Shown: positions 27,040 through 35,825 of the stretch, one piece after another
How the letters are laid out: each line of letters opens with the position of its first letter
Numbering within the stretch: the stretch's first letter is position 1
Assembly (NCBI RefSeq): GCF_030816075.1
Contig: NZ_JAUSXO010000001.1
Location: forward strand, 1,674,001 to 1,738,000
Direction: 5' to 3'
DNA: 64,000 nucleotides
Source of the DNA: Arthrobacter agilis
GTDB taxonomy: Bacteria; Actinomycetota; Actinomycetes; Actinomycetales; Micrococcaceae
Program-made: the position numbers and the translations under genes
Notes under the pieces: model-generated
The model's input: the letters and a program-made list of their open reading frames with translations, nothing else
Database searches by the model: none
What the model was told of the DNA's origin: nothing

Positions 27040-27177
27040 CAGGCGAGGGCTCAGTGACGCTGACAGGGTTCTGCGAAGAGACACGGACGAACGGCGACCT
27101 GACCTTGCCTGCCACGGGGCGGGCTGAGGGCGCTGGTACCCGGTCAGGAAGTGGTGACGGCGCGGGTCGGGTGAGGG

Positions 27178-27489
27178 TCACTGGTCGAGGGCCTCTCTAT
27201 GAGGATCCAGTCCCGGTTCATCGGAGCGAAGGGCGGCAGCACGCGAGCGCACCTGAGGTGACGGCGACTTTGTGGAGTGCGGCGATTGGCTTCGCACGGC
27301 TTTCAGAAAGAGCATGTCCTCCTTGGACAGCCAGTACTCACCGTGCTCGTCCAGATGCAGAACCTGCCCCGCACCTGCTGCGACTTGGTTGACGTACGTC
27401 CGGGGCAGCACCATCGTGCCGGGGTTCTGCAGCAGCCATCGCTGCACCGTGGTATCGAGTGTTGCCCACAAAGTGCTGATGCTGGTCAT
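27178..27489 (-). CDS. Hypothetical protein
   Basis: This 103-residue protein reads MTSISTLWATLDTTVQRWLL and then NPGTMVLPRTYVNQVAAGAGQVLHLDEHGEYWLSKED, a well-formed globular segment, with a polar C-terminal tail. I chose the ATG at 27489, 8 bases after AAAGGA. I do not recognise the family. It is divergent from the F420-reductase-like gene, with about 350 bases between them that hold a possible DosR-like box. Confidence 0.6.
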   Translation of the reverse strand: MTSISTLWATLDTTVQRWLLQNPGTMVLPRTYVNQVAAGAGQVLHLDEHGEYWLSKEDMLFLKAVRSQSPHSTKSPSPQVRSRAAALRSDEPGLDPHREALDQ

Positions 27490-27730
27490 GAAGCGCGTCC
27501 TTTTCATCGGAAAGCCACGATGGTCACCATCCCCGGATGACACGCACCTCAGGTCCTCTTCCCATCCAAATTTCCATCCAAACGGGCACCCACGCCATAC
27601 GGGTAGGGCACAACGTCCCGAAGTGTTGGACCCAGCTATCAGCACGGGCAGTACGAGGGCGGACAGGGCGCGGTGTCAGAGGCACTCGGGCAAGCCTTGG
27701 CGAGCCGGGCGCGGTGAAAGATGCGAAGTC

Positions 27731-27744
27731 AGGACCTAAGACAC
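27731..27744. promoter_or_regulatory. DosR-like box upstream of the F420/NADP reductase-like gene
   Basis: AGGACCTAAGACAC matches the box in 12 of 14 positions and shares its left half with the site at 35777-35790. It lies about 97 bases upstream of the ATG at 27841. Confidence 0.4.
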
Positions 27745-27840
27745 CTCCAATCAGGACTGCCTGCCTCCTACGGTGAGCTCATGTTGCACCAGTGGATCGC
27801 GGTCGCCCTGCCGGGCGGACTTCTCGAACGACAAACACAG

Positions 27841-28533
27841 ATGAACTCCGTCACGATCATCGGAACCGGGCCGATAGCTCACGGATTAGCGGTGAGGATG
27901 CTCCATGCCCGCTGCGAGGTGACAATCATGGGCGACGATCAAAAGGTGCAGGCACTGGTGAGTGTGCTGGGAACAGAGGCCCGCGGCGCGCACTACGGCA
28001 GCCCGATCGAAGGCACGATCATCATGCTGGCCCTCTCCTACCCGGACATCGAACCGTTCGTCCTGAAGTACGGGCCCCAGCTGAGGGGGAAAATCGTCGT
28101 TGATGTCAGCAACCCCGTGGATACTGCCAGTTTCGACCGGATGCTGGTCCCGCCGGGTCACTCAGCCGCCGAGCATCTCTCCGGGCTCCTAGGCGATCAG
28201 ACGCCTGTCGTGAAGGCGTTCAACACCATTCCCGCCGCCGCGTTGCAAGCCGGCACGGTCGGTGGACTCCCCCTGGATGTTTTCATTGCCGGCGACTCCG
28301 ATGGTGCGAAAGCAGCTGTCGGTCGGCTTGCGGCTTCAGCTGGTATGCACCCCATCGACTGTGGACCTCTTCGTCGTGCGCGTGAGCTCGAAGGGATCAT
28401 GCTCATCATTCTTGGTCTTCAAGCCCGTGCAACCGATGCCTCTTGCACGGGGGCCGCCCTGAAGTTGCTGCCAAACCTGTGCCCAGCAGCCCGCCATAGC
28501 GCGCCGCTACCTGTGAGCGGCGTCCTAGGGTGA
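27841..28533 (+). CDS. NADPH-dependent F420 reductase-like oxidoreductase
   Basis: This 230-residue protein begins with a dinucleotide-binding loop, VTIIGTGPIAHGLAVRML (about 4-21). The downstream layout is that of F420H2:NADP+ oxidoreductase/NADP-binding YrhF-type proteins: ALSYPDIEPFV, then VVDVSNPVD, VVKAFNTIPAAAL and FIAGDSDGAKAAV. Such enzymes move hydride between NADPH and F420 or other acceptors. F420 use here is inferred from the fold only. The ATG at 27841 opens the fold directly, although no good ribosome-binding site precedes it. It lies 142 bases upstream of the P-type ATPase gene on the same strand. Confidence 0.8.
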   Translation: MNSVTIIGTGPIAHGLAVRMLHARCEVTIMGDDQKVQALVSVLGTEARGAHYGSPIEGTIIMLALSYPDIEPFVLKYGPQLRGKIVVDVSNPVDTASFDRMLVPPGHSAAEHLSGLLGDQTPVVKAFNTIPAAALQAGTVGGLPLDVFIAGDSDGAKAAVGRLAASAGMHPIDCGPLRRARELEGIMLIILGLQARATDASCTGAALKLLPNLCPAARHSAPLPVSGVLG

Positions 28534-28675
28534 GAAACGGAAACAGATTGGTCCTTCGGCGTGCAGCGGGTGCCCGGGACGATCAACGCATCACTGTGGC
28601 CAGCGGTCCGCCATCGTCGATCCAGCACAGGGGTGGCTTCCGAATGGAGCTGCAGGGCGGGACCGTCGCATAGAT

Positions 28676-31054
28676 ATGGGACACACAATGGTCCGGCCCG
28701 ACGCACAGGCACCGGCCAGAGCAGGACTCTCAGGGGAAGCGGCGGCACAAAGGCTCCTCGCAGGCTTCGGCAATGAGGTGTCCGACCAGTCCAGCAGGAG
28801 CTTGTGGCAGATTTTCCGTGCCAACGTCCTGACCGTTTTCAACGGGATCGTTGCCGGCAGTTTTGCTCTGCTGTTGGTGATCGGCCAGTGGCAGGACGCC
28901 CTGTTCGGCTTCGCTGCTATCGGCAACGCTGTCATCGGGGTGGTGCAGGAGTACCAGGCTAAAAGGTCGTTGGATCGACTTGCTGTCCTTGATCGTCCTA
29001 CCGCCCGCGTGCTCCGTGACGGGTTTGCGCATGAAATCGCCAGAGCGACCATTGTTCGGGACGACATTCTCGTGCTTCGCGCCGGTGATCAGCTCAGCGC
29101 TGACGCTGTTGTGCTCGACAGTGAGGGTTTACAGCTGGACGAGTCACTGCTCACCGGTGAATCGGATCCAGTCGATAAGCCCCCCGGTTCGGAGGCGCTG
29201 TCAGGCTCCAGCGTTCTCGCCGGGCAGGGACGGGCACGTGTCATTCGCGTCGGCGATGACGCGTCCCTGAGTCGCCTGACAGCAGAAGCCAAACGCTTCT
29301 CGCTCGTCAATTCCGAGATCCGCAGCAGCCTCAACAAGATTCTGCAGTGGATCACGTGGATGTTGCTGCCCGTGATGTTGCTGGTCATCAATGGGCAGAT
29401 GCAAGCCAACGGTGGTTGGTCACAGGCGATCACCACAGGGGCCTGGCGAACAGGGGCTATTGGAGCGGTCGCCAGCATCGTCGCGATGATCCCTCTGGGC
29501 TTGGTGCTGCTGACCAGCGTCGCGTTCGCCGTCGGCGGAGTGAGGCTGGCGCGGGAGAAGGTCCTCATTCAGGAGCTTGCCTCCGTCGAGGGCCTCGCGC
29601 GAGTCGATGTCCTCTGCCTCGACAAGACCGGCACCCTTACCGAGGGCCGTATCGTGTTCGAGGCCGTCCACGAAGTCAGCTCCGACCATGTACGGGGGTG
29701 GGAACAAGCACTGGGCTGGTTCGGGGCCGACCCTAACGCCAACGCGACCGCACGATGCCTGAGCGAACAGTACGCTTCCGGCCAGAGCCTCTCCCCCATC
29801 TCGACTGTGGCCTTCTCCTCAGCAAGAAAATGGAGTGCGGTCAGCTTCGACGTCGAGCATGGCGGCGAGGAAACCTGGGTGCTCGGTGCACCGGAACTGG
29901 TCCTGACCTCTGATACGCCGCGGACGAATTCAACGCTGGAGAAGGCTGCAGCCCTGGCATCAACGGGTTCACGGACCCTCATCCTGGCTCACGCCTCCGG
30001 CGCTCTACGAAGTGATCCCCCCCATGATGCTCAGCTACCACTAACCCCAGTGCCCGTAGTCCTCCTGACCTTCCGGGAAAAAACACGATCGGACGCGGGG
30101 CGAACCCTCGCCTATTTTCTCGAGCAGGGCGTGAGCCTAAGGATCATTTCAGGCGACGATCCGCACACGGTCGCCGCCGTCGCGCGCGACGTCGGACTGG
30201 ATATCGACAAGGGCTTCGACGCCCGTAGCCTTCCGGATGATCAGGAACTACTCGCCGAAGTGATGGAGGAACACACCGTCTTCGGACGGGTTACGCCGAC
30301 ACAGAAGAAGGAAATGATCCGCGCTCTGCAAAGCCGCGGCCATACAGTAGCGATGACCGGGGACGGGGTGAACGACGTCCTGGCCTTGAAGGAGGCGGAC
30401 ATCGGTATCGCCATGGGTTCAGCGGCGGCCGCCACGAAGGCCGTATCCCGCCTCGTACTTCTTGACGGCCAGTTCGCACGTCTGCCGGGCGTGGTGGCAG
30501 AAGGCCGGCGGGTCATCGCGAATATCGAACGCGTCTCCATGCTGTTTCTGACCAAGACGACCTACGCCATCGTCATCTCCGTCGTCTTCGGTTCGCTCCT
30601 GTGGGCCTTTCCGTTCCTTCCTCGGCAACTATCCGTCACCGACGGCCTGACCATCGGGATCCCCGCATTCTTCCTCGCCCTGATGCCCAATACGCGCCGC
30701 TACACACCCGGCTTCCTCCGACGTTCCCTGACTTTCGCTATACCTGCCGGCATGACTGTTGCAGCAACTGTCATCGCGCTGAACATCTATGCCACAGTCA
30801 GCGGCGCCTTCGATCCCCAGGCCGTTCGGACCGCATCTGTCATCGTGCTCACACTGGTGGGCCTATGGATCCTCGTGGTCACGTCGCGACCCCTGAATGC
30901 CCAGCGAGTCGCTGTCGTTCTAGCGATGTGTGCAGGTCTCGCGGCCGTACTCATCGTCCCCGTCGTCCGCGACTTCCTCGACCTGTCATGGCCCCCCACA
31001 CGCCCTGCTCACGATGAGCCTGGCCACCGCGATGGTCGGCGCCGCAGCGATTGA
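28676..31054 (+). CDS. CtpE-like P-type cation-translocating ATPase
   Basis: This 792-residue membrane pump has the actuator motif LLTGES (about 158-163), the phosphorylation motif DKTGTLT (D316), and the hinge motif MTGDGVNDVLALKEADIGIAMG in the C-terminal half. About eight to ten hydrophobic segments are present, including a C-terminal block of helices. The helix-4 motif reads MIPLGLVLLTS, as in the CtpE-like group, rather than the CPC of copper pumps or the PEGL of classical calcium pumps. That favours a divalent cation such as Ca2+, but ion specificity is inferred. A DosR-regulated P-type ATPase (CtpF) is known in mycobacteria. Only a half-box is seen upstream here. Confidence 0.9.
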   Translation: MGHTMVRPDAQAPARAGLSGEAAAQRLLAGFGNEVSDQSSRSLWQIFRANVLTVFNGIVAGSFALLLVIGQWQDALFGFAAIGNAVIGVVQEYQAKRSLDRLAVLDRPTARVLRDGFAHEIARATIVRDDILVLRAGDQLSADAVVLDSEGLQLDESLLTGESDPVDKPPGSEALSGSSVLAGQGRARVIRVGDDASLSRLTAEAKRFSLVNSEIRSSLNKILQWITWMLLPVMLLVINGQMQANGGWSQAITTGAWRTGAIGAVASIVAMIPLGLVLLTSVAFAVGGVRLAREKVLIQELASVEGLARVDVLCLDKTGTLTEGRIVFEAVHEVSSDHVRGWEQALGWFGADPNANATARCLSEQYASGQSLSPISTVAFSSARKWSAVSFDVEHGGEETWVLGAPELVLTSDTPRTNSTLEKAAALASTGSRTLILAHASGALRSDPPHDAQLPLTPVPVVLLTFREKTRSDAGRTLAYFLEQGVSLRIISGDDPHTVAAVARDVGLDIDKGFDARSLPDDQELLAEVMEEHTVFGRVTPTQKKEMIRALQSRGHTVAMTGDGVNDVLALKEADIGIAMGSAAAATKAVSRLVLLDGQFARLPGVVAEGRRVIANIERVSMLFLTKTTYAIVISVVFGSLLWAFPFLPRQLSVTDGLTIGIPAFFLALMPNTRRYTPGFLRRSLTFAIPAGMTVAATVIALNIYATVSGAFDPQAVRTASVIVLTLVGLWILVVTSRPLNAQRVAVVLAMCAGLAAVLIVPVVRDFLDLSWPPTRPAHDEPGHRDGRRRSD

Positions 31055-31764
31055 GATCATCGCCCAGATACACGCGCGACACCACGCACGACACCACGCA
31101 CGGCATCGGGCTGCGAGGCGACGGCTTCGCCCATGAAGACAGTTCCAGTAAGCGAACGGCTTGGTCAGTGTCGTGCCGAGCCGTTCCCCGAGGTCAGCAC
31201 CAATCTGGCGTTGAAGGGACGAAAGGTGTCAGCTGGGACGTCAAGGGTGCAGGAGCGCCACCTGACGTAGGGAGCATGAGCGTGCGACGTGGAAGATCCA
31301 CGCCGGCGATAGACATGCTGCCGGCCGACAACGGCGTCCAGTGCTCGCAGGCATGAGAAGTGCCACACCACGTAAGAGACGGCGCTATCGGGGCATAGCG
31401 ACGATCAAGGACACCAACGAACTCCTCGACGATTCCTGGCGCATACGGCGCATCCGCAACGACGATCACGTCCCCGGTCAAACCGTTTCAGGCATGGTGC
31501 CGGGAGTGTGTGCCACACGTCCCTGCAACACGCACGAGGTCACTTCTCCCGGATTCTCGTGCCCGCTCCGACGGCCGCCGGTCCGGAACCCGAGCGTGGT
31601 CTGCCGCAGAGTCTTCCCGTGCCCTCCGGAAACGGTGTGAGAGCTGCGCCTGCTGGACGCCGTTCAGGCATCGTCCATTTGATGACGGGTGAGCGCTGCC
31701 AGTGATGCGCTGTTCAGCGCGTGCCCTTCTTGAAGGCTGAGATTCTGGTTCGGGGTGTTGTGGC
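31055..31764. other. Intergenic region with short repeat and no supported gene
   Basis: About 710 bases between the ATPase stop and the end of the tandem usp gene. A minus-strand frame (31194-31481) begins MTGDVIVVADAPYAPGIVEE, which is strand-helix-like, but then loses coherence. The remaining frames are short. A tandem 12-bp repeat lies at 31077-31100. Some of this may be decayed coding DNA. Confidence 0.4.
31077..31100. repeat. Two tandem copies of a 12-bp unit
   Basis: CGACACCACGCA occurs twice head-to-tail shortly after the P-type ATPase stop. Significance unknown. Confidence 0.6.
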
Positions 31765-32607
31765 TCAGCGGACGACGAGGACGCTCCCTTGGGCGTGGTG
31801 CAGCACGGCGTGGACCGTGGATCCGAGGCGGGCGCCGAGAGTGTTGTTGCCCTTCGCTCCGAGCACCACGATCATGGCCCCGCGCGTGTGGTGGACGATG
31901 ACGCCGGGTACCGAGTGTTCGGCGAACGAATCCTCGATGACGGTCAGGTCCGTGTCGCCCGGCAGGAGATTCAAGGCCTGCTGGATGACGGGGTCGCTTT
32001 CGAGGTCGGCGAGTCGGGCGGCGACATGCCGGCTGTAGGGCCTGACGTGCAGGATGCGCAGCTGGGCGTGCAGGGTGGTCGCCAGCGATGCTGCCGCGAT
32101 GACGGCGCGGTCGCTCTCGGGGGATCCGTCGACCGCCACCAGGACGTCGCCGTTGGCGGGCTGATCATCACGGATGACCGCGATGGGGCACGACGCGGCG
32201 GCGGCGAGATGGAGGCTGACCGATCCGATGAGCAGGCCCGCAAAACCTCCGAGCCCGCGCGTGCCGGTGACAAGCAGAGAGGCTTCCACCGAGAGCCTGG
32301 TGAGCACTTCCGAAGGGAAGCCGACGATGAGCCGTTCGCTCGTGTCGACGTCGGGCTCGGCCTGTCGAGCGAGGCCGAGGCCTTCAGCGGCGATCCGCTG
32401 CGCTGCGCTCCGAAGGCCGCTGTCCTTCACGGTTGGAACCGGGCCGAGGTCCTGCGTGAAGAACGGCCAGACCCAGCAGTGCACGACGACGAGGCCCAAA
32501 CCTGTGGCCGCCGCGTGGTGGGCTGCCCACTGCACGGCGAGCCGGGAGCCATCGGAGCCGTCGTAGCCGACGATCACTGGTTTGGCGGGGACACCGGGAG
32601 GGTTCAT
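31765..32607 (-). CDS. Universal stress protein with two Usp domains
   Basis: This 280-residue tandem UspA protein has domain 1 at about 8-148 (VIVGYDGSDGS ... LLVTGTRGLGGFAGLLIGSVSLHLAAAASCPIAVI) and domain 2 at about 152-280 (VLVAVDGSPES ... VVLGAKGNNTLGARLGSTVHAVLHHAQGSVLVV). Both ATP-binding signatures are present, the second somewhat divergent. The start overlaps the stop of the upstream single-domain usp (ATGA), so the two are one operon. Double-domain Usp proteins are characteristic of mycobacterial DosR regulons. The operon is read from the promoter region that holds the paired DosR-like boxes at 33173-33224. Confidence 0.93.
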   Translation of the reverse strand: MNPPGVPAKPVIVGYDGSDGSRLAVQWAAHHAAATGLGLVVVHCWVWPFFTQDLGPVPTVKDSGLRSAAQRIAAEGLGLARQAEPDVDTSERLIVGFPSEVLTRLSVEASLLVTGTRGLGGFAGLLIGSVSLHLAAAASCPIAVIRDDQPANGDVLVAVDGSPESDRAVIAAASLATTLHAQLRILHVRPYSRHVAARLADLESDPVIQQALNLLPGDTDLTVIEDSFAEHSVPGVIVHHTRGAMIVVLGAKGNNTLGARLGSTVHAVLHHAQGSVLVVR

Positions 32608-33107
32608 GCCGGTATCCGGACGGGCGGCAGGGCGGTGGTCTCACCCTCGGCGAGGTGGAGCGCGCCGTGGGCGACGAGGACCGGGCATTGCGCCCGCTCT
32701 GCCAGTGCGGAACTGACGGACCCCAGGAGTAGTCCTGCGAACCCGCCATGACCGCGGGAACCGACGACGACCATCGCGGCATGCCTGCTCTCCTGGATGA
32801 GGACCTCCACGGCGAGGCCGCGCACCACTCTGCGCTCAATGTCCGCAGCCTGGCGAGGAGCCCCCGGGGGGAACGCCTCGGTCACCGCCTGATCCAGGGC
32901 CTCGCGAGCGAGTCCCTCGTAGTCGTGCTCCACGGGCGGTGAGTAACGGCCGAAGGCAATGGGGTGCTGCCATACCGCGAGGGCGTGGATGGTGTCACCG
33001 GCCAGCGGCATGAGGTTGACGGCGAGTTGCAGAGCAGCGATCGACGACGGGGAACCATCAACTCCCACAACGATGACGCGTCGGCGGGGGGTAGAGGGTG
33101 CGTCCAT
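32604..33107 (-). CDS. Universal stress protein, single domain
   Basis: This 167-residue UspA protein has VIVVGVDGSPSSIAALQLA at about 11-29 and the ATP-binding signature VVVGSRGHGGFAGLLLGSVSSALAERAQCPVLV at about 116-148. It is a close paralogue of the protein at 19089-19583, including the unusual GDTIHALAVWQHPIAFG segment. It is the first gene of a two-gene operon with the tandem Usp and is divergent from the DosR-like regulator, about 220 bases apart. Confidence 0.93.
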   Translation of the reverse strand: MDAPSTPRRRVIVVGVDGSPSSIAALQLAVNLMPLAGDTIHALAVWQHPIAFGRYSPPVEHDYEGLAREALDQAVTEAFPPGAPRQAADIERRVVRGLAVEVLIQESRHAAMVVVGSRGHGGFAGLLLGSVSSALAERAQCPVLVAHGALHLAEGETTALPPVRIPA

Positions 33108-33172
33108 GAGGAGTCCTTTTCTGGGCGGAACACGACTTCTTCCGATCGTCGCCGGTCCCGCAATAAGCAGGT

Positions 33173-33224
33173 AGGGCCTTACGTCCCCTCCTCAGTCCAT
33201 AGTGGTAAGGGGACGTAAGGCCCT
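33173..33224. promoter_or_regulatory. Inverted pair of DosR-like boxes between usp and dosR
   Basis: Two 17-base arms (33173-33189 and 33208-33224) are exact reverse complements separated by 18 bases. Each arm contains a box, GGGCCTTACGTCCC (33174-33187) and its complement (33210-33223), which differs from the mycobacterial core GGGACTTTAGTCCC at three positions. The site lies 66 bases from the usp start and 106 bases from the regulator start, as expected for divergent activation and autoregulation. As a single structure it could also form a long hairpin, but no gene ends here. Confidence 0.65.
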
Positions 33225-33330
33225 GTCAGGGAAGGCCGGGCGGGATCATGCTGATGCTTGGTGTCGACAGGCGTCAGGTCTGAAAAAACTAAGGCAGATA
33301 TGGGATGCGAGTAACGACGGTGATCAGCAG

Positions 33331-33981
33331 ATGAAGGACGTCACGGTGTTCCTCCTCGACGACCACGAACTGGTCAGGCGAGGATTACGAGAACTGCTGG
33401 AGGCCCAGGGGTGCGTGATCGTCGGGGAATCCGACTCCGCCGAGGAAGCAACGCGCCGAATCCCTGCCCTGTCACCTGACATCTCGATCCTCGACGCGAG
33501 GTTGCCGGACGGGACGGGAATCGAGGTGTGCCGTGATGTGCGCTCGATCGACCCGTCCCTGTCGTGTGTCATCCTGACCAGCTACGACGACGACCAGGCG
33601 GTGCGGGGCGCCGTCCTGGCCGGGGCCTCCGGATACATCCTGAAGGAGATCATCGGCTCCGATCTGGTCGGCAAGGCACGCAGGGCCGCCGCGGGTGAGT
33701 CTCTGTTCGAGCCAGGGTTGAAGGAGCGCATCATCGCCGGACTGCGCGACGCCCCACAGGAGGACGTGCGCCTGGCCGGCCTGACAGCGCAGGAGAAAAA
33801 GGTCCTCACACTGATCGGAGGCGGACTGACGAACCGGCAGATCGGCGCCGAACTGTTCCTGGCCGAGAAAACCGTCAAGAACTACGTCTCCGCGCTCCTG
33901 GCGAAGCTCGGCTTCCAGCGCCGCACCCAGGCCGCCGTCTACATTTCCCGGCCCTCAGAACCACCGGCCCCTACGCGCTAG
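33331..33981 (+). CDS. DosR/DevR-like NarL-family response regulator
   Basis: This 216-residue regulator has a receiver domain (about 4-120) with acidic pocket D10-D11, phospho-acceptor D55 in ISILDARLPDGTGIEVCRD, and K in ASGYILKEI. A LuxR/NarL-type HTH follows (about 148-208; LTAQEKKVLTLIGGGLTNRQIGAELFLAEKTVKNYVSALLAKLGFQRRTQAAV). The receiver and HTH signatures are very close to mycobacterial DosR as I remember it, particularly LPDG.GIE.CRD and FLAEKTVKNYVS.LLAKLG..RRTQAAV. Its probable partner is the kinase on the opposite strand, whose 3' end overlaps by 11 bases. Probably autoregulated through 33173-33224. Confidence 0.92.
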   Translation: MKDVTVFLLDDHELVRRGLRELLEAQGCVIVGESDSAEEATRRIPALSPDISILDARLPDGTGIEVCRDVRSIDPSLSCVILTSYDDDQAVRGAVLAGASGYILKEIIGSDLVGKARRAAAGESLFEPGLKERIIAGLRDAPQEDVRLAGLTAQEKKVLTLIGGGLTNRQIGAELFLAEKTVKNYVSALLAKLGFQRRTQAAVYISRPSEPPAPTR

Positions 33982-35752
33982 GAGCAAGTAGAGGTAAAAC
34001 GGTTGGCGAGGATGTTAGAGGCACCGTGACCAGGACATCCGTTCCCCTGCCCGGGGGACTGGAGATCGTGAGGGTGCCTCCGCAGAGCTCGGCGCGACGC
34101 CGCATATTCGCCAGCCCGCTGCGCGACGGTGTCTGTTCAAACCCTGACCCGTCGTCGGTGATCCGCAGCTCTAGGCGGTCCGGCAGTGCCTGCAGCGTCG
34201 TCGTGATGGACCGCGCGCCGGCATGGCGGAGCGCATTGGACAAACCCTCGAGGAGGATCGCCCGCACGTGATCAGCCCACGCCGGATCGATGGTGGCGTC
34301 GAGGGGTCCGGCGAGGTGCAGGACAGGTTGAAGGTCGTGACCGTCGAAGACTCTCGCAACGAGGGTGAAGATACTGGACGTGAATGTCTGGGTGCTCTGA
34401 GGGATGGAGCGCAGCGAGTAGATGGTGTCGCGCAGTTCCCTGATCGTCGCGTCCAGTTCGACGGTGACGGCCTCGATCCGTTCAAGAGCCTCGGCATCCG
34501 GCAGGTATTTGTGCAAACTTTGGATGCTCAGGCCCGCCGCGAAGAGTCGTTGGATCACCAGGTCGTGGAGGTCGCGGGCGATCCGGTCGCGATCGCCGAA
34601 GACCGCTTCCTGCTCCCGCTGCCGGTGGACCCGCAGTAGCTCCAGAGACAGGGCCACGTGGGAGGTGAACGAGGTCACCATCTCATGATCGACGTCCGAG
34701 AAGGGCGGGAATTCCGCAGGTCTGCCGAAGAGGAGGAACTGCCGTTCCCCGGTCCCCGCGAGGCGTGTGAGGAGGGCTGTGGAGATCGTTGCCGGTGGCG
34801 CTCCTGGAAGGAGCTGGTTGATGTCCTCCTCCGTCAGCAGGAGCGGCGGCGATTGTGCTGTCAGTCCGTCGAGTTGTACGTTGTCAGCCCCTGATTGTCC
34901 GATGAAAGCTCCGGCATTGACGCCGTCCGCGGCTTCGCAGATCAGGCCCCGCTGCTGGCCGAAGTCACGCAGCACGACAGTGAGGTCGCTGCGTGATGCG
35001 TGCAGGGCGTGGTGTGCGATTAGTTCGAGGTCATTGCGGGCATCATCGGGTTGCTCGAGGAGCTCATGTGCGGCGTTCAGGCCGCCTTCGAGCCACTGCG
35101 TTCGTCGGGTCGAGTCGTGGAAGAGGCGCGAATTCTCGATGGCGACGCCGGCCGCGGCCGCAAGGGCGATGAGCAGCTTCTCATCGGTGTCGGTAAAGTC
35201 TTCCTCCCCATTTTTTTCCGTGAGGTAAAGGTTCCCAAAAACCGTCCCGTGGATCCGGATCGGGACACCCAGGAATGAACCCATCTGCGGATGACGCTCC
35301 GGGAACCCCGTGGCGCGATCGTGATGGCGCAGGTCCTGAAGCCGTAACGGCCGGGGTTCGCTGACAAGAAGACCCAGCACGCCGTGCCCCTGAGGCGGGG
35401 ACCCGATCCGTTTGATGTGATCATCCTGAAGTCCCACCGTAATGAACTGACCCAGTGTCCCGTTCGGGCCGATAACGCCCAGCGCACCGTAGTGTGCGTC
35501 AACCAGCTGACAAGCGGCCGAGATGACGCGTTCGAGGACGGTATCCAGATCGATATCATCGGCCATGGACTCGAAAGCTGCGAGGAGGTTTCCGATTCCC
35601 GCCGCTGAGGTGGCAGTAATGGTCTGATCGTGCGGGGTCACCGATTCGTGCTGGGATCCTGTTACCACTGAACGCTCCCGAGTGCCGTGGTTGAACTTCC
35701 ATGAAGTTCCTGAGGTAATCGATTCACCCGGTCGTTCGGATGACGCTGGCAC
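33971..35752 (-). CDS. DosS/DevS-like GAF-GAF sensor histidine kinase
   Basis: This 593-residue cytosolic kinase has GAF-A at about 65-215, GAF-B at about 230-370, and HisKA_3 with phospho-acceptor H396 in DRIARDLHD. An HATPase_c domain follows at about 470-585 (ITDDGSGFEQ, SGLANMRRRAELCGG). GAF-A reads GFPERHPQMGSFLGVPIRI; the His (H154) matches, from memory of the family, the proximal heme ligand of DosS/DosT (GFP..HPPM.TFLGVPVR). A heme-based redox, O2 or NO sensor is therefore likely. No membrane segment is seen. It is convergent with and overlaps its regulator gene by 11 bases and is divergent from the oxidase gene at 35826, with a DosR-like box between. Confidence 0.9.
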   Translation of the reverse strand: MPASSERPGESITSGTSWKFNHGTRERSVVTGSQHESVTPHDQTITATSAAGIGNLLAAFESMADDIDLDTVLERVISAACQLVDAHYGALGVIGPNGTLGQFITVGLQDDHIKRIGSPPQGHGVLGLLVSEPRPLRLQDLRHHDRATGFPERHPQMGSFLGVPIRIHGTVFGNLYLTEKNGEEDFTDTDEKLLIALAAAAGVAIENSRLFHDSTRRTQWLEGGLNAAHELLEQPDDARNDLELIAHHALHASRSDLTVVLRDFGQQRGLICEAADGVNAGAFIGQSGADNVQLDGLTAQSPPLLLTEEDINQLLPGAPPATISTALLTRLAGTGERQFLLFGRPAEFPPFSDVDHEMVTSFTSHVALSLELLRVHRQREQEAVFGDRDRIARDLHDLVIQRLFAAGLSIQSLHKYLPDAEALERIEAVTVELDATIRELRDTIYSLRSIPQSTQTFTSSIFTLVARVFDGHDLQPVLHLAGPLDATIDPAWADHVRAILLEGLSNALRHAGARSITTTLQALPDRLELRITDDGSGFEQTPSRSGLANMRRRAELCGGTLTISSPPGRGTDVLVTVPLTSSPTVLPLLAPSA

Positions 35753-35776
35753 GTACGCTTGCTGAAGCGCCGTAAC

Positions 35777-35790
35777 AGGACCTAGTGCCC
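35777..35790. promoter_or_regulatory. DosR-like box between dosS-like kinase and oxidase gene
   Basis: AGGACCTAGTGCCC matches the motif in 12 of 14 positions. It lies 25 bases from the kinase start and 35 bases from the pyridoxamine-oxidase-like start, so it could serve either gene. Inference. Confidence 0.45.
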
Positions 35791-35825
35791 TAGCCGGTGG
35801 AGCAGCAGCTTCATAGTGTCACGGT

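Noticed and set aside
28545-28570. Possible DosR-like box before the P-type ATPase (minus-strand AGGACCAATC half)
   Set aside because: Only the left half matches and the right half is absent, so it was not counted as a site.
31194-31481. Minus-strand frame starting MTGDVIVVADAPYAPGIVEE
   Set aside because: The first 35 residues look protein-like, but no family is recognised, the rest is incoherent and the start lacks a ribosome-binding site.
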